DNA from: Pseudomonas sp. St316
GTDB lineage: Bacteria > Pseudomonadota > Gammaproteobacteria > Pseudomonadales > Pseudomonadaceae
Assembly: GCF_018325905.1 (NCBI RefSeq)
Contig: NZ_AP021901.1
Span: 5,766,001-5,830,000, forward strand
Direction: 5' to 3'
Length of the DNA stretch: 64,000 bases
A program made the translations under genes and the position numbers. Shown here in pieces: positions 32,070 to 44,637 of this stretch (the stretch's first letter is position 1; the number at the start of each line of letters is the position of its first letter). Under the pieces are notes generated by a model, which saw only the letters and a program-made list of their open reading frames with translations, had not been told where the DNA came from and made no database searches.

Positions 32070-35000
32070 CCCCCCACCATTGCATGGATCACAATTTTCT
32101 GAGGCGTACCGGTGGCGTAAACACCCTTCGTGTAGTCGCCCATCGCGTTGAAGCTCGCTGCTGCCAAGGTGTTGAACAGCGCGTTTTTCAACGCATCGCT
32201 GGCACTGCCTCCCTGCCCGAGCGCTTTGCTCAGCAACATAGAGGTACTGTTCTGCAATGCCTGGTTGGCAGCGAACTGACCAACACCGTTCCAAGTGCTC
32301 AGCGAACTCGACGTAACAACTTTCTCAGTTGCCGTGCTCGTTTCAGTTCCAGTCCAGCCATCAAAATAAGCGGCCGTCAGTCCTGCCGTAACACCGGCGA
32401 TGGCATACCCCTTCATTGCATCCGAAGAGGTCACATCCTTGAACACTGCGCCAAGATTGCCGCGATTATTGACAACGCTGACGGTAGCGTTTGTTGCTGC
32501 TCCCGCTGCAACGGCGCCTGCCGCGGCTGAAATACCCGCAGCCGTCTCCGCAGTAATTGTTCCGGCAGCAACCATCCCTCCAGTCGCGGTTCCCATTGCG
32601 CCTGCCGCTAACGGTCCAACGACCGCTGCCATCAAAATCGCAATGATGATCTGCGAAGCCGGCCCCAAGCCGGAGTTGCTGTATTTGAAGCTGTCGTGGA
32701 TCTCTTTGACTTGACGCCAGTCCACATCTCCGCGTTTTTCTGCATCCTTAAGCCACGCCAACTGCGGATCTGCCTTGACCATCGCATCGATGGATTGGCT
32801 GACGGTTTGCTGATTGACCTGATTGATATCGATCTTCAAACCGTTGACGGCTTTGATCGCAACATTGCCCTCAGCAATAAACTGGCTTTGGCGCAAGGTT
32901 TCATCGGTCTTGCCCTTACCTTTGGACGAGACCCAGAACGCGTTGTTGTCGGTCTTCTCGTGGCTCTCCTGATGGAGATCCTTCACGCCTTCGAAGGTAA
33001 TGGAACCGCTACCGTCCAGCGTGATGTCCTTGCCACTCTGCAGTTTCGCCACTTGATACCGCTGGTCGCCGCCGCTGACCAATCGCAGGTCGCCCCCGGC
33101 AGTGATTTCACTGCCGATGTTTTTCACATCGGTTACTTCATCCCGCTGAGTTTTCTTACTCCCCCAACCACCTTTCTTCTTCATGTCGTACAGCGAATAG
33201 TCGCTGTCTTGCGCAGCCAGCAGTTCAAGCTTGCCACCCGCCACGAAATAGGCCTCATTTGCAGCGTTGACCTTGCTGGCGATCATCGCCAAATCCTGCC
33301 CCGCGCTCAGTACAACGTTGCGTCCCGCATTAACCGTAGAGGCCACCTGACTGACGTGATCCTCTTGGCTAGTGACCTTCTTGCTCTTGCCATAGGAATG
33401 CTGCTCATCCGCCGCCGAGGCGAAGGTCAAGTTTCCTTGGGCGGCCATGGCAACGTCGCGCTTGGCATCGATCTGAGTGCCGACAACGGTGAGGTTGCGA
33501 CCAGCGTTGACGGTCAGGTCGCGGCCGCTGTCGAGGCTGGACCCGTATTGCTTGATGTCTTGGTCGCGATGCCTGCCGCGAGTGCCGCTGGTGATGCGTT
33601 CGGCGGCGATGAGATTGACATCGCGCGTGGCGTTTAGGGTGGTGTCGGCGCCACTTTTCAGCACACCGCCGACGCTGTTGATGTCACGCCCTGCGCTGAT
33701 GTTCAGGTTGTTGCCGGCTTCGATACGAGCGGCGCTATCGATGAAGTCGGTGCGTTCGCTGCGGTAGCCGCTGTCGCTTTCGTGGGTAGTAACGGTACGC
33801 TCGTTAGTCACATCGCCAGTCAGAGCAACAACACTGACATCTCCTCCGGCAATAACCCCACCAGCCCGGTTAGTCAGATCATTACCCGCCAACGCCTCCA
33901 GCCGATTCCCAGCCTCCAGTAACCCGCTGTTAACCAGACTGTCACCCGCCGTCGCCCTCAAATGACTGGACGCACGCAAGGTGCCGGCATTGTTCAGGTT
34001 CTTACCCGCGATCAGGCTGACATCCGAACCCTGAATCAACGCCCCATTGGCCGCCAGACGATTGTTGGCCTGGGCCAGATAAAGCACCGGCACCAGCACC
34101 TGTTCGTTGTTCACCGTCCGAGTTTCCATCCAGACGATGTCATGGGTCAGCGCCGCCACCTGTTCAGCGGTCAGGCTGACGCCCAACGACAGGTTGAGGG
34201 CGTCCTTGCTGGCGATGGCGTTGTTCATCAGGTACTTGAACATGCCGTCGTCGGAGGTCTGGCCGTCGAGGAAACGTTGGCCGGTGCGGGCGATCACGGC
34301 TTGTTGGATCAGGCGCTGTTCATAGAAGCCGTCACCCAAACGCTTGGCGGCGTCGTCCGGGTCGTAGCCGAGGTTGCTCAGCAGGTAATCCGAGCTCATG
34401 AACCGACGCATGTCGGTCAGCGCCGGGTTGGTTTCGATCAGGTATTTTTGCGGGTTGGCCTGGAACGAGCGGTCCGGCAGGCCGCGCACTTGGGTCAGCC
34501 CCGTGCCTTGGGTCGGCGTGGCCGAGCCGTCGCCGCTCATGCGGAACAGGCCGTTTTGCCCGGTGGGCAAGTCGAAGCCCGGCAAGGCCAGCGGATCGAC
34601 TTGTTGCTGGGTCAGGCTCGGAGGTAGCTGTCGGTTGACGGTGACGCGGGTTGAGAATGCACCATCGGCCCCCGTGTCGGTGCGTGGGCCAGCGCCGACG
34701 TAGTTATAGCCGCCTCGTACCACACCGTTATTGGCGGTGCCTTGGGTGCGGATATCGACCGCACCACCCGATTGGATAATCGCGGCGTAGGTCTGGCTGT
34801 CGGTGGTGGCTGTCTGAGAGCCAAGCCCTGGGATCTCGCGCTCGGTCATGCCGATGAAGCGGCCCATCGCTGCTTCAAGGCCGCCCAAGTCGTCGGCATT
34901 GTAGCCTGGGCTCTGTAACCAGTATTTGTTGGTGAAGTCATTCGCGGCGGCGCGCCAGCCACCCGGGCTGCGCGTGCGCTCGGACATGAAGGTGCGCGAG

Positions 35001-38000
35001 GTTTCGGTCTCGCCGGTCTCGATGCCGATGTTGTTCAGGCTGACGAGGTTGGCGGTCAATGCACCGCCGACGCCGATGCTGCTGCTCCGGTTGGTCAGGC
35101 TGTCGCCCTGGATATCCAGGTTGCCGCCCGTGGTGATGCTGGAGGCGGCACTGGCAGCGGTGACTTCAAACTTGTCGCGCTGGACGATCTGCCAGACGTG
35201 GTTTTCCTTGCCGCCGCTGCAATCACCGGCGTTGACGCCTTCGATGCAGGCCACTTCCCTGATCGAGGCGGTGTAGATGCCTGCATCGTGGGTGGTCAAG
35301 ACCTCGCGGACGTTGTCGATCGTGCTGGCCGCCAGGCGCATGTTGCCGTCGCTTTGCAGCGTGCTGGAGCTGTTGAGGATGCGACTGGCACGGGTGCCGA
35401 GGCCGTCGCGATCGATGCTCAGATCACCCAGGCTGTAGATATCGGCATAGCGGTTGGTCAGGCTATTGACGCGCAGGTTGGTATTACCGCCACTGAAGAT
35501 CAAACCGTGCTCGTTGAGCAAATCACCGGTCGTGACGCCCAGCGTACCGGCACTGCCCAGGGTGCCGTAGTTGTTGATCGTAGCGGCCGTGACGCTCAGG
35601 TCCGCAGCCGAGGTCAGGCGACCGTAGCTGTTGAGGACGCCATCGACCACGACGCTTGTGTTGCCGCCGCCAGCGATGCTGCCGTTTTGTTCCAGATTGA
35701 TCAGCGCGGCCTTGAGGCCCAAGGTGCCGAGGCTGCTCAAGCGGCCGTTGCCGGCATAGGCGCCGGTCAGTTGCAGGTCGATCGCCCCATCGCTGCCGAT
35801 CAGGCCGTCGACGCGCCAGTTGCTGCCACGGCCCACCATGCTGTCGGTGCTGAGCAACTGGCCGGTGGCCGTCTGCGTCAACTGGTCGACATCCACGACC
35901 AGGTGCCCGGCCTGGATCGCCGTATTGTTGGTCCAACGATCAGCCGTCACCGTCAGGTTGCCGTAGGTCACCAACTGACCGCCGGCCTGCCCCAGGTTGG
36001 CCTGGCTGATGCCGAACAATCCCAGGCCAGTGTGCAGCAGCTTGCCACCCACGTTCTGGAGGCTGCCGGTGTCCAGGCCCACATTCTGGCTGGCGGTTTC
36101 CAGGGTGCCGTCGTTATTGTCGAACAGGCCTCCGATGCTGAACACCGTCGTGCTGTTCTGGCCCAGGGTGCGCAGTTGGCCTTTCTGGTTGCTCAGGCTG
36201 GCGGCGAGAACATCCAGGCTGTCCTGGCTTTCGATGATGCCCGCGTTGTTGTTCAGCGCACCAGAAAGGTCAAAGTCGATGCGACTGGCACTGACCTGCC
36301 CGCCGCCGCTGTTGTCCATCTGCCGGCCAATGACCTGGACCTTGCCCGTGGCATACATCCCGCCATTGCGGTTGTTGATATCCGCAGCCGGGTTGTTGAT
36401 CACGATGTCGCCGGCTTGCGCGGCCATGCGCCCGCCGTCGTTGTACAGCCCGGCCAAGGCTTTGATGTTCAGCCCCTGGGCCTGGATCGTGCCGCCCACG
36501 CGATTCACGTCGTAGCCGTTTTTCAATACGCCAGTGGTACGCGCCTCCAGCGCGGCCTTGACGCTGGACAGCACGCCACCGCGGTTGTCCAGGTTGCTCG
36601 CGAAGACACCCAGCTTGGCGTCCTGGGCGATGATGCTGCCGCCCTGGTTATCGATATCGCCCGTTACATTCACCGTCACCAGGCCCTTGCCTTGCAACGT
36701 GCCTTTGGCGTTATTCAGGCTGGCAGCACCGAATTCAACCTCGGCGGCTCGGCTGGCGATCAGGCCTTTGTCGGCGTTGCTGACCGCGCCGGTAGCGCTG
36801 ACCACCAACTTGCCATTGGCGGCGACGGTGCCTTTGTTGCTGTTGTCCAGGCTGGCGCTGCGCACGGTCATGACACCTTGGCTGGACAATTCGCCGCCCT
36901 GGTTGTTGATCGCGCCGGTATTGGTGATGTCGAGGTTTTTGCCGGCCATGACCAGGCCGGTCAGGTTGTCCAGGCTGCCGAGGATCAGCGTCGCGCTGTT
37001 CAGGCTCGACAGTTCACCTGCATTGTTTTCCAGATGACCCAGGGTGGCAGTCAAAATGCCCTGGCTATTGATCAGACCGCCCTGGCTGTTCAAGACCTGA
37101 TTGGCGGTCAGGTGCAATTCGGTGCCGCCGAGGATCCGGCCTTTGTTGCGGTTATCCACGACGTTGCCGGTGACGGTGGTCTTGCGCTGCCCGCTGAGGG
37201 TGCCGCCCTGGTTGTTCAGCCCGACGGTGGTCGTGACGTTCAGGTCTTGGCTGGCGATGACGGTTTTGCCACCGTTGTTCAGTTGCTTGGCCGTGAGGGT
37301 GACATCACCCGTGGCATTGCGGCTGTTATCGGCGTTGACCCCGGCTTCGATAATGCCGTTGTTGCTCAACGTGCCGCCGCTGTCCAGGTGAACGCTGTCG
37401 CGCGCCACCAGGTTGTTCCGGCTGGTCAGGTCGCCCTGGGTTTTCACGTCCAAGCGGCTACCGGCGTACACCTGGCCGCGGGTTTCCAGGCTGTTGGCCT
37501 GGATGTTGACGGCACCGGCAGCAGCCGTCTGCGCCAAACTCAAATGCCCATTGGCATCGAGCTGAATATCCCCACCACTGGCAACCATCTGGCCGTCCAG
37601 CTTCACACCAACCCCAGCCTCGGTCCCCACCAGTTTGATCGCACCTGCGTACATCCCGCCCAAGGCCGAGGAGTCGATGGCCAGTTCCGGTTTAGCACTG
37701 CCGTCATCCGCACGGGCGGTGGCGTTGAGGGTGTTGGCATTAACGTCGTTGCGCCCCGCCACGATGGTCAGGTTCTTGGCCTGGATTTCGGCGTTGATCT
37801 TGGCGCTGCGGGTGATGATTTCGAAGCGGTCGACGTTGTTGGCGTTAAGGCCTGCGCCTTCAATGGACACGCTGCCTTGGTCGACCTGATAGCTCTTGAG
37901 CTGACCATTTTCGAGCACCGGCTTGCCGGTAGTCAGCGTCGCCTTCGGCGTATTGATAAACCCGCAACCATTGCAGGTGATGCCATAAGGGTTGGCGACA

Positions 38001-38458
38001 ATGACGTGGGCCGACTGCCCCGCCACCTCGGTGTAGCCGCGCAGTTGGCTGGGGTTGCCGCCATTGACTTCGTTGAGGATGGTCGTGGCGGCTGTGCCCT
38101 GGAGGTTCGGGTTACCGAGAATGATCCCACCCAGTTGCGTCGCCTGGGCGGTATTGGTGGCGTTGTTGAGGATCACGCCGCTGCTGCCGACGTTGTAGTC
38201 CTTGAACTGGTTGTGGGACAGGCCACTGCCATTGGGCTTGGCGATGTTGACCACCGGTACGCCATTGCCCGCCTGGCCGAGACTGGTGCCCGGCGCGCTG
38301 ACCACGATGCCGTCGGCCTGGGCCCACATGGGCTGCCAGAACATGACGTTGGCCAACAGGAACGCCAGGCCGCGCTTGGGCATGCCCCAGAAGGCGTCAC
38401 GAGTTTTCAGGGCAGCCGAAGGCTGGCGGGCCAGGAAGGCGTATTGGCGGTCGTCCAT
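32000..38458 (-). CDS. cdiA: CdiA / filamentous haemagglutinin-type exoprotein
   Basis: 2152 codons as read. The protein has an extended signal peptide (residues about 1-48, with GLAFLLANVMFWQPMWAQA), the TPS domain for recognition by CdiB (about 50-300, including NPYGITCNGCGFINTPKATL), and long arrays of FHA-type beta-helix repeats (GNLTVTADR and LNNQGGTLS-like units, about 350-1050 and 1480-1850). The receptor-binding middle lies between them, and a Gly/Ala-rich pretoxin hydrophobic region is at about 1990-2060. It forms the cell-surface stick that delivers the C-terminal toxin. At a C6 run (32070-32075) the frame is lost and ends in 20 foreign residues; one extra G on the coding strand would carry on into 30953-32069. 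Next to cdiB (23 bp). Confidence 0.92.
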   Translation of the reverse strand: MDDRQYAFLARQPSAALKTRDAFWGMPKRGLAFLLANVMFWQPMWAQADGIVVSAPGTSLGQAGNGVPVVNIAKPNGSGLSHNQFKDYNVGSSGVILNNATNTAQATQLGGIILGNPNLQGTAATTILNEVNGGNPSQLRGYTEVAGQSAHVIVANPYGITCNGCGFINTPKATLTTGKPVLENGQLKSYQVDQGSVSIEGAGLNANNVDRFEIITRSAKINAEIQAKNLTIVAGRNDVNANTLNATARADDGSAKPELAIDSSALGGMYAGAIKLVGTEAGVGVKLDGQMVASGGDIQLDANGHLSLAQTAAAGAVNIQANSLETRGQVYAGSRLDVKTQGDLTSRNNLVARDSVHLDSGGTLSNNGIIEAGVNADNSRNATGDVTLTAKQLNNGGKTVIASQDLNVTTTVGLNNQGGTLSGQRKTTVTGNVVDNRNKGRILGGTELHLTANQVLNSQGGLINSQGILTATLGHLENNAGELSSLNSATLILGSLDNLTGLVMAGKNLDITNTGAINNQGGELSSQGVMTVRSASLDNSNKGTVAANGKLVVSATGAVSNADKGLIASRAAEVEFGAASLNNAKGTLQGKGLVTVNVTGDIDNQGGSIIAQDAKLGVFASNLDNRGGVLSSVKAALEARTTGVLKNGYDVNRVGGTIQAQGLNIKALAGLYNDGGRMAAQAGDIVINNPAADINNRNGGMYATGKVQVIGRQMDNSGGGQVSASRIDFDLSGALNNNAGIIESQDSLDVLAASLSNQKGQLRTLGQNSTTVFSIGGLFDNNDGTLETASQNVGLDTGSLQNVGGKLLHTGLGLFGISQANLGQAGGQLVTYGNLTVTADRWTNNTAIQAGHLVVDVDQLTQTATGQLLSTDSMVGRGSNWRVDGLIGSDGAIDLQLTGAYAGNGRLSSLGTLGLKAALINLEQNGSIAGGGNTSVVVDGVLNSYGRLTSAADLSVTAATINNYGTLGSAGTLGVTTGDLLNEHGLIFSGGNTNLRVNSLTNRYADIYSLGDLSIDRDGLGTRASRILNSSSTLQSDGNMRLAASTIDNVREVLTTHDAGIYTASIREVACIEGVNAGDCSGGKENHVWQIVQRDKFEVTAASAASSITTGGNLDIQGDSLTNRSSSIGVGGALTANLVSLNNIGIETGETETSRTFMSERTRSPGGWRAAANDFTNKYWLQSPGYNADDLGGLEAAMGRFIGMTEREIPGLGSQTATTDSQTYAAIIQSGGAVDIRTQGTANNGVVRGGYNYVGAGPRTDTGADGAFSTRVTVNRQLPPSLTQQQVDPLALPGFDLPTGQNGLFRMSGDGSATPTQGTGLTQVRGLPDRSFQANPQKYLIETNPALTDMRRFMSSDYLLSNLGYDPDDAAKRLGDGFYEQRLIQQAVIARTGQRFLDGQTSDDGMFKYLMNNAIASKDALNLSLGVSLTAEQVAALTHDIVWMETRTVNNEQVLVPVLYLAQANNRLAANGALIQGSDVSLIAGKNLNNAGTLRASSHLRATAGDSLVNSGLLEAGNRLEALAGNDLTNRAGGVIAGGDVSVVALTGDVTNERTVTTHESDSGYRSERTDFIDSAARIEAGNNLNISAGRDINSVGGVLKSGADTTLNATRDVNLIAAERITSGTRGRHRDQDIKQYGSSLDSGRDLTVNAGRNLTVVGTQIDAKRDVAMAAQGNLTFASAADEQHSYGKSKKVTSQEDHVSQVASTVNAGRNVVLSAGQDLAMIASKVNAANEAYFVAGGKLELLAAQDSDYSLYDMKKKGGWGSKKTQRDEVTDVKNIGSEITAGGDLRLVSGGDQRYQVAKLQSGKDITLDGSGSITFEGVKDLHQESHEKTDNNAFWVSSKGKGKTDETLRQSQFIAEGNVAIKAVNGLKIDINQVNQQTVSQSIDAMVKADPQLAWLKDAEKRGDVDWRQVKEIHDSFKYSNSGLGPASQIIIAILMAAVVGPLAAGAMGTATGGMVAAGTITAETAAGISAAAGAVAAGAATNATVSVVNNRGNLGAVFKDVTSSDAMKGYAIAGVTAGLTAAYFDGWTGTETSTATEKVVTSSSLSTWNGVGQFAANQALQNSTSMLLSKALGQGGSASDALKNALFNTLAAASFNAMGDYTKGVYATGTPQKIVIHAMVGGFSPKLQAVISKSEPWQLGLTRL

Positions 38459-38481
38459 GATCAGGTCTCGTTACAGCAGCG

Positions 38482-40188
38482 TTAAATAGATACATCCAAG
38501 CGGAAGTAGATCGGCGCTTCGCGCTCGGTCAGGGCATCCGGACGTTCCAGGGAGTGGGCGAAGGTCACGCTGGCGCTCAGGTGCTCGCCGCGGGCGAACA
38601 ACTCCAGCGAGTTGCTCGACATACGCCCGTGCTCGTCGCCGTTATAGCGATTGCCGCGAATCACGCCCTGGTCATAACCGAGGCTGGTGCCGTATTCGGC
38701 GAACACCGGGCGCAGCCATTCCAGGGTCACCGGGCGGCTCCAGCGCAGGTCGTTGCGCCAGTAGCCGCCGCTGTCACCGGACAATGTCTGGTCCTTGTAG
38801 CCGCGAATCGACGAAAGGCCGCCCAGGCTCATGCGCTGCGAGCTGTACAGCGCATCCTCGCTGCGCTGGCCGGTCATCAGGCTGCTGAAACTGAAGGACT
38901 CGCCGCCCAACGTGAAGGGCTGCAAGTAGCTGAGGGTGGCGGTGTATTTGCGATAGCGCGCATCCGGCAGCCCTGGCCCGGGGTCGTGATCGCCTTGGGC
39001 ATCGAGGGCTCCGATACCCTCCTGCAAGCCCAAGTCGAGGTTGACGAAGGCATTGCCGACCCGTCGTCCATGGTTGATGCCGAACTGCATTTCGCTGATG
39101 CGATTGCTGCTTTCAGCGAGCTTGCTGTCTTCGATGAAGTTGTTGGTGCGCAGGTACGAAAGGCCAGTGTTGAGCGAGGTTTTGCTCACCGCGTCGCGAT
39201 GCACCACCCGTTCCAGGCGCACCTGATGGTTCTGGCTGTCGCCGCTCTGCTTGAAATTGAAGCCGTTGGCCTGGCCCAGCGCGCGGTACTCGCTCTGGCT
39301 GTAGGTGTAACTCAGGTTCCACCAGCCAAACGGCAGGTTGTAATAGAGCATGCCGTTGCGCGAGGTTTTCTGGTGGTCGCTGATGGCATCGTGGCCGCCG
39401 CGCAAGGCCAATTGGTCAGCCAGGCCCAGGGGACTGTCCCAGTCCAGGGAGGCGCCCCATTGCTGTTCGCCCGTGCTTTTCTGCCCGTCGTTATGCCGTG
39501 ACAGGCCGGCGCGCCAAGGTTTTTGCGGGGTGTTATTGACCAGCACCTGGCTGCCGCCGATGTTCTGCCCCGGGGTCAGTTCCATTTGCGCGCGGTTGGA
39601 CGGCAACCGGTTCAGTTGATCGACCATCTGCTCCATCTCACGCAGGTTGAGCAGGTCGCCGGTTTTGCCGGGAAACGTCATCGCCAACTCGCGCTCCGAC
39701 AGCTGGCTGTTCTCGGCACCTTTGAGGCCTTCCAGGCGGCCCTCGACGACCAGCACTTGCAGATGGCCGCTGGACAGGTCCTGTTGCGGCAAATAGGCGC
39801 GACTGGTGACCAGGCCTTTGTCGAGATAATGGTCGGTAATGACTTTGAGCAGCTCGTTCAGCTGTGGCACGCCCAGGCATTGGCCGATGTAGGGCTTGAG
39901 CAGGCGTTCGCGCTCCGCATTGGACAAAGCATCGGCGCCCTTGAGCTCGATGGTCTTGATCGGGAAGCAACGGGTATCGACAGGGGCCGTCGGCTGGGCC
40001 GGCTTCGCCTCCTTGCCGGGCAGGTCCTTGAGTTCTTCAAGACGTCGGCGCTGCTCTTCGAGCAAGCGATCCTGGCGTTCACGAATCAGGTCCGTGTCAC
40101 CGGGGGTTGGCGCGGCGACGGCGATGTTCATCGCTAGAAAACACAGCGACGCAACGACTAGCCTCGTCCCTAAGGCAAATACGGACAT
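38482..40188 (-). CDS. cdiB: CdiB / ShlB-type two-partner secretion transporter
   Basis: 568 residues; an Omp85-family outer-membrane barrel that exports CdiA. ATG 40188 (MSVFALGTRLVVASLCFLAM) begins a signal peptide ending AVAA and has GAGGG upstream; the longer frame to 40290 is rejected. Residues about 25-65 are a charged helix (RERQDRLLEEQRRRLEELKD), followed by the POTRA_2 domain (CFPIKTIELKGADALSNAER) and a ShlB-type barrel that includes the conserved IRGY motif (GGLSSIRGYKDQ). The order cdiB-cdiA-cdiI and the short spacing indicate an operon. Confidence 0.93.
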   Translation of the reverse strand: MSVFALGTRLVVASLCFLAMNIAVAAPTPGDTDLIRERQDRLLEEQRRRLEELKDLPGKEAKPAQPTAPVDTRCFPIKTIELKGADALSNAERERLLKPYIGQCLGVPQLNELLKVITDHYLDKGLVTSRAYLPQQDLSSGHLQVLVVEGRLEGLKGAENSQLSERELAMTFPGKTGDLLNLREMEQMVDQLNRLPSNRAQMELTPGQNIGGSQVLVNNTPQKPWRAGLSRHNDGQKSTGEQQWGASLDWDSPLGLADQLALRGGHDAISDHQKTSRNGMLYYNLPFGWWNLSYTYSQSEYRALGQANGFNFKQSGDSQNHQVRLERVVHRDAVSKTSLNTGLSYLRTNNFIEDSKLAESSNRISEMQFGINHGRRVGNAFVNLDLGLQEGIGALDAQGDHDPGPGLPDARYRKYTATLSYLQPFTLGGESFSFSSLMTGQRSEDALYSSQRMSLGGLSSIRGYKDQTLSGDSGGYWRNDLRWSRPVTLEWLRPVFAEYGTSLGYDQGVIRGNRYNGDEHGRMSSNSLELFARGEHLSASVTFAHSLERPDALTEREAPIYFRLDVSI

Positions 40189-40327
40189 GTTCGATCCCTC
40201 GATACAGAAATGACAGCAGGCATGCACAGCAATGCGCGCACACCAGACCCTGCTTATCGCTTTCGGTTCAAGAGAGCGGGAATTTTCCACTCAAAAAAGA
40301 GACGCGTCTCACAGACAGCGTCGACAA

Positions 40328-40978
40328 TCACAACGAAAAAACACGTCTGCAAGACACGAGCAGGTCAGCGCCTTTACCGTTTCCCCCTCGCGAATCAAGG
40401 CTTTTAACCCCGTTGCCAAGCAAGGTGGGCGACTCCCCAGTGATCTCGCCCAGCAGCGCCGTCACAACGTTGCCCTCGACCATGCCTCGCGCTTGCAGAA
40501 GGCCCGCCAGCGCACACACAGCCGGCCAGTAACGGTGCACCAGGCAACTGCAACGCGCGATGGCCAGGGCTTGGGCGTCGAGCAGTTTGCGCGCAGGCAA
40601 CAGGCTGATCAATTCGTGCCCTCGGTCCAGGTCACCGCGACCGCTGCCCCTGATCAGCCGGTCCGACCTGCGATGCCGATAGACCGCTTCGGCCACGGGC
40701 CCCGCGAAGCAATGGAGCAGGTCACGTTCAATGGCATCGACCATCGAGGGCAGGTATTCAGCGATCCCCGGCGCGTCGAAGGCGGGGCGTGGGACAAGGT
40801 AGTCCGCTTCGACCAAGCCTTCTGCGTATTGCGGGTTGCCGCGCAAGTCGAACAGGGGTCCCGTGCAGGCTTGAGCCTTGGTACGCACGATGATGCGTTT
40901 TATCGGTTGACCGTTCCACCAAAAGGCCAGGGCATGACCCGCTTCGTGGAAGGCCGTGCTGCGCGGGCATTTGTTCAT
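40328..40978 (-). CDS. Putative zinc metalloprotease-like protein (HEAGH motif)
   Basis: 216 residues. STAFHEAGHALAFWWNGQPI near the N-terminus contains HEAGH, the HExxH zinc site of the FtsH M41-like peptidases, and the helix DAIERDLLHCFAGPVAEAVY looks like the second part of that fold (FAGPVAE as in M41 AAGxAAE). There is no AAA domain, so it is a stand-alone peptidase-like domain. It lies 140 bp upstream of cdiB in the same orientation, which allows a link to CDI. A third metal ligand could not be fixed; activity is uncertain. Confidence 0.65.
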   Translation of the reverse strand: MNKCPRSTAFHEAGHALAFWWNGQPIKRIIVRTKAQACTGPLFDLRGNPQYAEGLVEADYLVPRPAFDAPGIAEYLPSMVDAIERDLLHCFAGPVAEAVYRHRRSDRLIRGSGRGDLDRGHELISLLPARKLLDAQALAIARCSCLVHRYWPAVCALAGLLQARGMVEGNVVTALLGEITGESPTLLGNGVKSLDSRGGNGKGADLLVSCRRVFSL

Positions 40979-43612
<2,634 letters not shown>

Positions 43613-43727
43613 GCAGCGTCCGAGGGCATGAGGTCTGGCAAGGAGGCCACCTCATGAACTTTTCTTCACCCCAGGCCTGCGTGTGATTGGGTACAGTCGC
43701 CTCGCTCATTCAAGAAACTAAGGTTTT

Positions 43728-43755
43728 AGCCCGCTCTCCCAGCGGGCTTTTTTTT
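43728..43755 (+). terminator. Rho-independent terminator after katG
   Basis: AGCCCGCT (43728-43735) and AGCGGGCT (43741-43748) around CTCCC, followed by a run of eight T. Confidence 0.9.
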
Positions 43756-43764
43756 GCCTGGCAT

Positions 43765-44613
43765 TCACGCTGGCGACCGCGCACTGCCCAACTCAGCCAT
43801 GCCAGGCTCCACCGTCGCGGACCTGGCGTTCAGGACCGGCTGTTGCAAGGCCTCCCGGCCATAAAACACCAGGGCCACCAGCCAACACGTCAACCAGACG
43901 AAAATCCCCGCCCAGAATGTATGGGACATGTAATGCCAGCCCTGCAGGACCCGCGTCGTGCCGTAGACAAACCCCAAGACCAGCGCCCCATGCATCAAGG
44001 CTTTGGAATGACGCCAACGGTAGCGGCGGGCGACGAAATACAGCGCCAGCATCGTGAAGCCGCCGGAGGCATGACCGCCGGGCCAGCAGCGACCGTCACC
44101 GGCAACTTTCAGCAGGTCGAAATTCTGGTACCACTCCTTGTGCTCGATCTTGCCGGCGTACTGGGTGGTTTCCACTGGGCAGTAAACGCTGGTGTGGCCC
44201 TTGAGGTAATGGATCACCCCAGTGCAGAGGGAAAAGGCGAAGACCACATAGAGGAAATCGCGGCGGTGCTTGTGGGCAAAACGCAGTGGTTTGGTCAGCC
44301 GGGTCTTGTCCAGCAGGCGAAGCACCCCGGCCCGTTTTTCCGGCTTGAGGATCGGCCAGACAAACGACAACAACGCACCAATGATCGCCGCCTCACCTGT
44401 CCAGTTCGGAATGACCCGCGCCCATTTGTGGGTGATTTTCTCGAACAGGTGCACGTGCTCCAACGGGAACAGCTGTTGCACCGGATCGTAGAAAAAATCG
44501 CTGATGGCGATGTCGATGCGCGTCATGTCGAACAACAAGAACACAACGGCGGCGCAGAGCAGGGGAATTCCAAGGTTGAGCCCGTAGAAACGGGCGCGAG
44601 CAGACGTCAGCAT
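43765..44613 (-). CDS. PAP2-family phosphatase
   Basis: 282 residues, an integral membrane phosphatase with about six hydrophobic helices. The PAP2 signature is present: KGHTSVYCP (motif 1 region, about 140), CWPGGHASGGF (motif 2, equivalent to PSGH, about 172-182) and RVLQGWHYMSHTFWAG (motif 3 with catalytic His). Members remove phosphate from lipid substrates such as undecaprenyl pyrophosphate, phosphatidate or lipid A; the substrate here is open. TAGGA precedes the ATG. It follows the histidine phosphatase gene by 24 bp in an operon, suggesting a joint role in envelope phosphate metabolism. Confidence 0.88.
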   Translation of the reverse strand: MLTSARARFYGLNLGIPLLCAAVVFLLFDMTRIDIAISDFFYDPVQQLFPLEHVHLFEKITHKWARVIPNWTGEAAIIGALLSFVWPILKPEKRAGVLRLLDKTRLTKPLRFAHKHRRDFLYVVFAFSLCTGVIHYLKGHTSVYCPVETTQYAGKIEHKEWYQNFDLLKVAGDGRCWPGGHASGGFTMLALYFVARRYRWRHSKALMHGALVLGFVYGTTRVLQGWHYMSHTFWAGIFVWLTCWLVALVFYGREALQQPVLNARSATVEPGMAELGSARSPA

Positions 44614-44637
44614 GGGCGGTCCTAATCGTAGGAAAAA

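Noticed and set aside
32100..38400. Periodic repeats in cdiA as a possible CRISPR or satellite array
   Set aside because: The periodicity is at the protein level (FHA repeats about 20 residues long) with diverged DNA; there are no identical repeats with unique spacers.
35198..38485. A 1095-codon plus-strand open frame opposite cdiA
   Set aside because: It is the complement of the repetitive FHA beta-helix coding region. It has no ribosome site and an unnatural composition; such shadow frames are common opposite GC-rich repeats.
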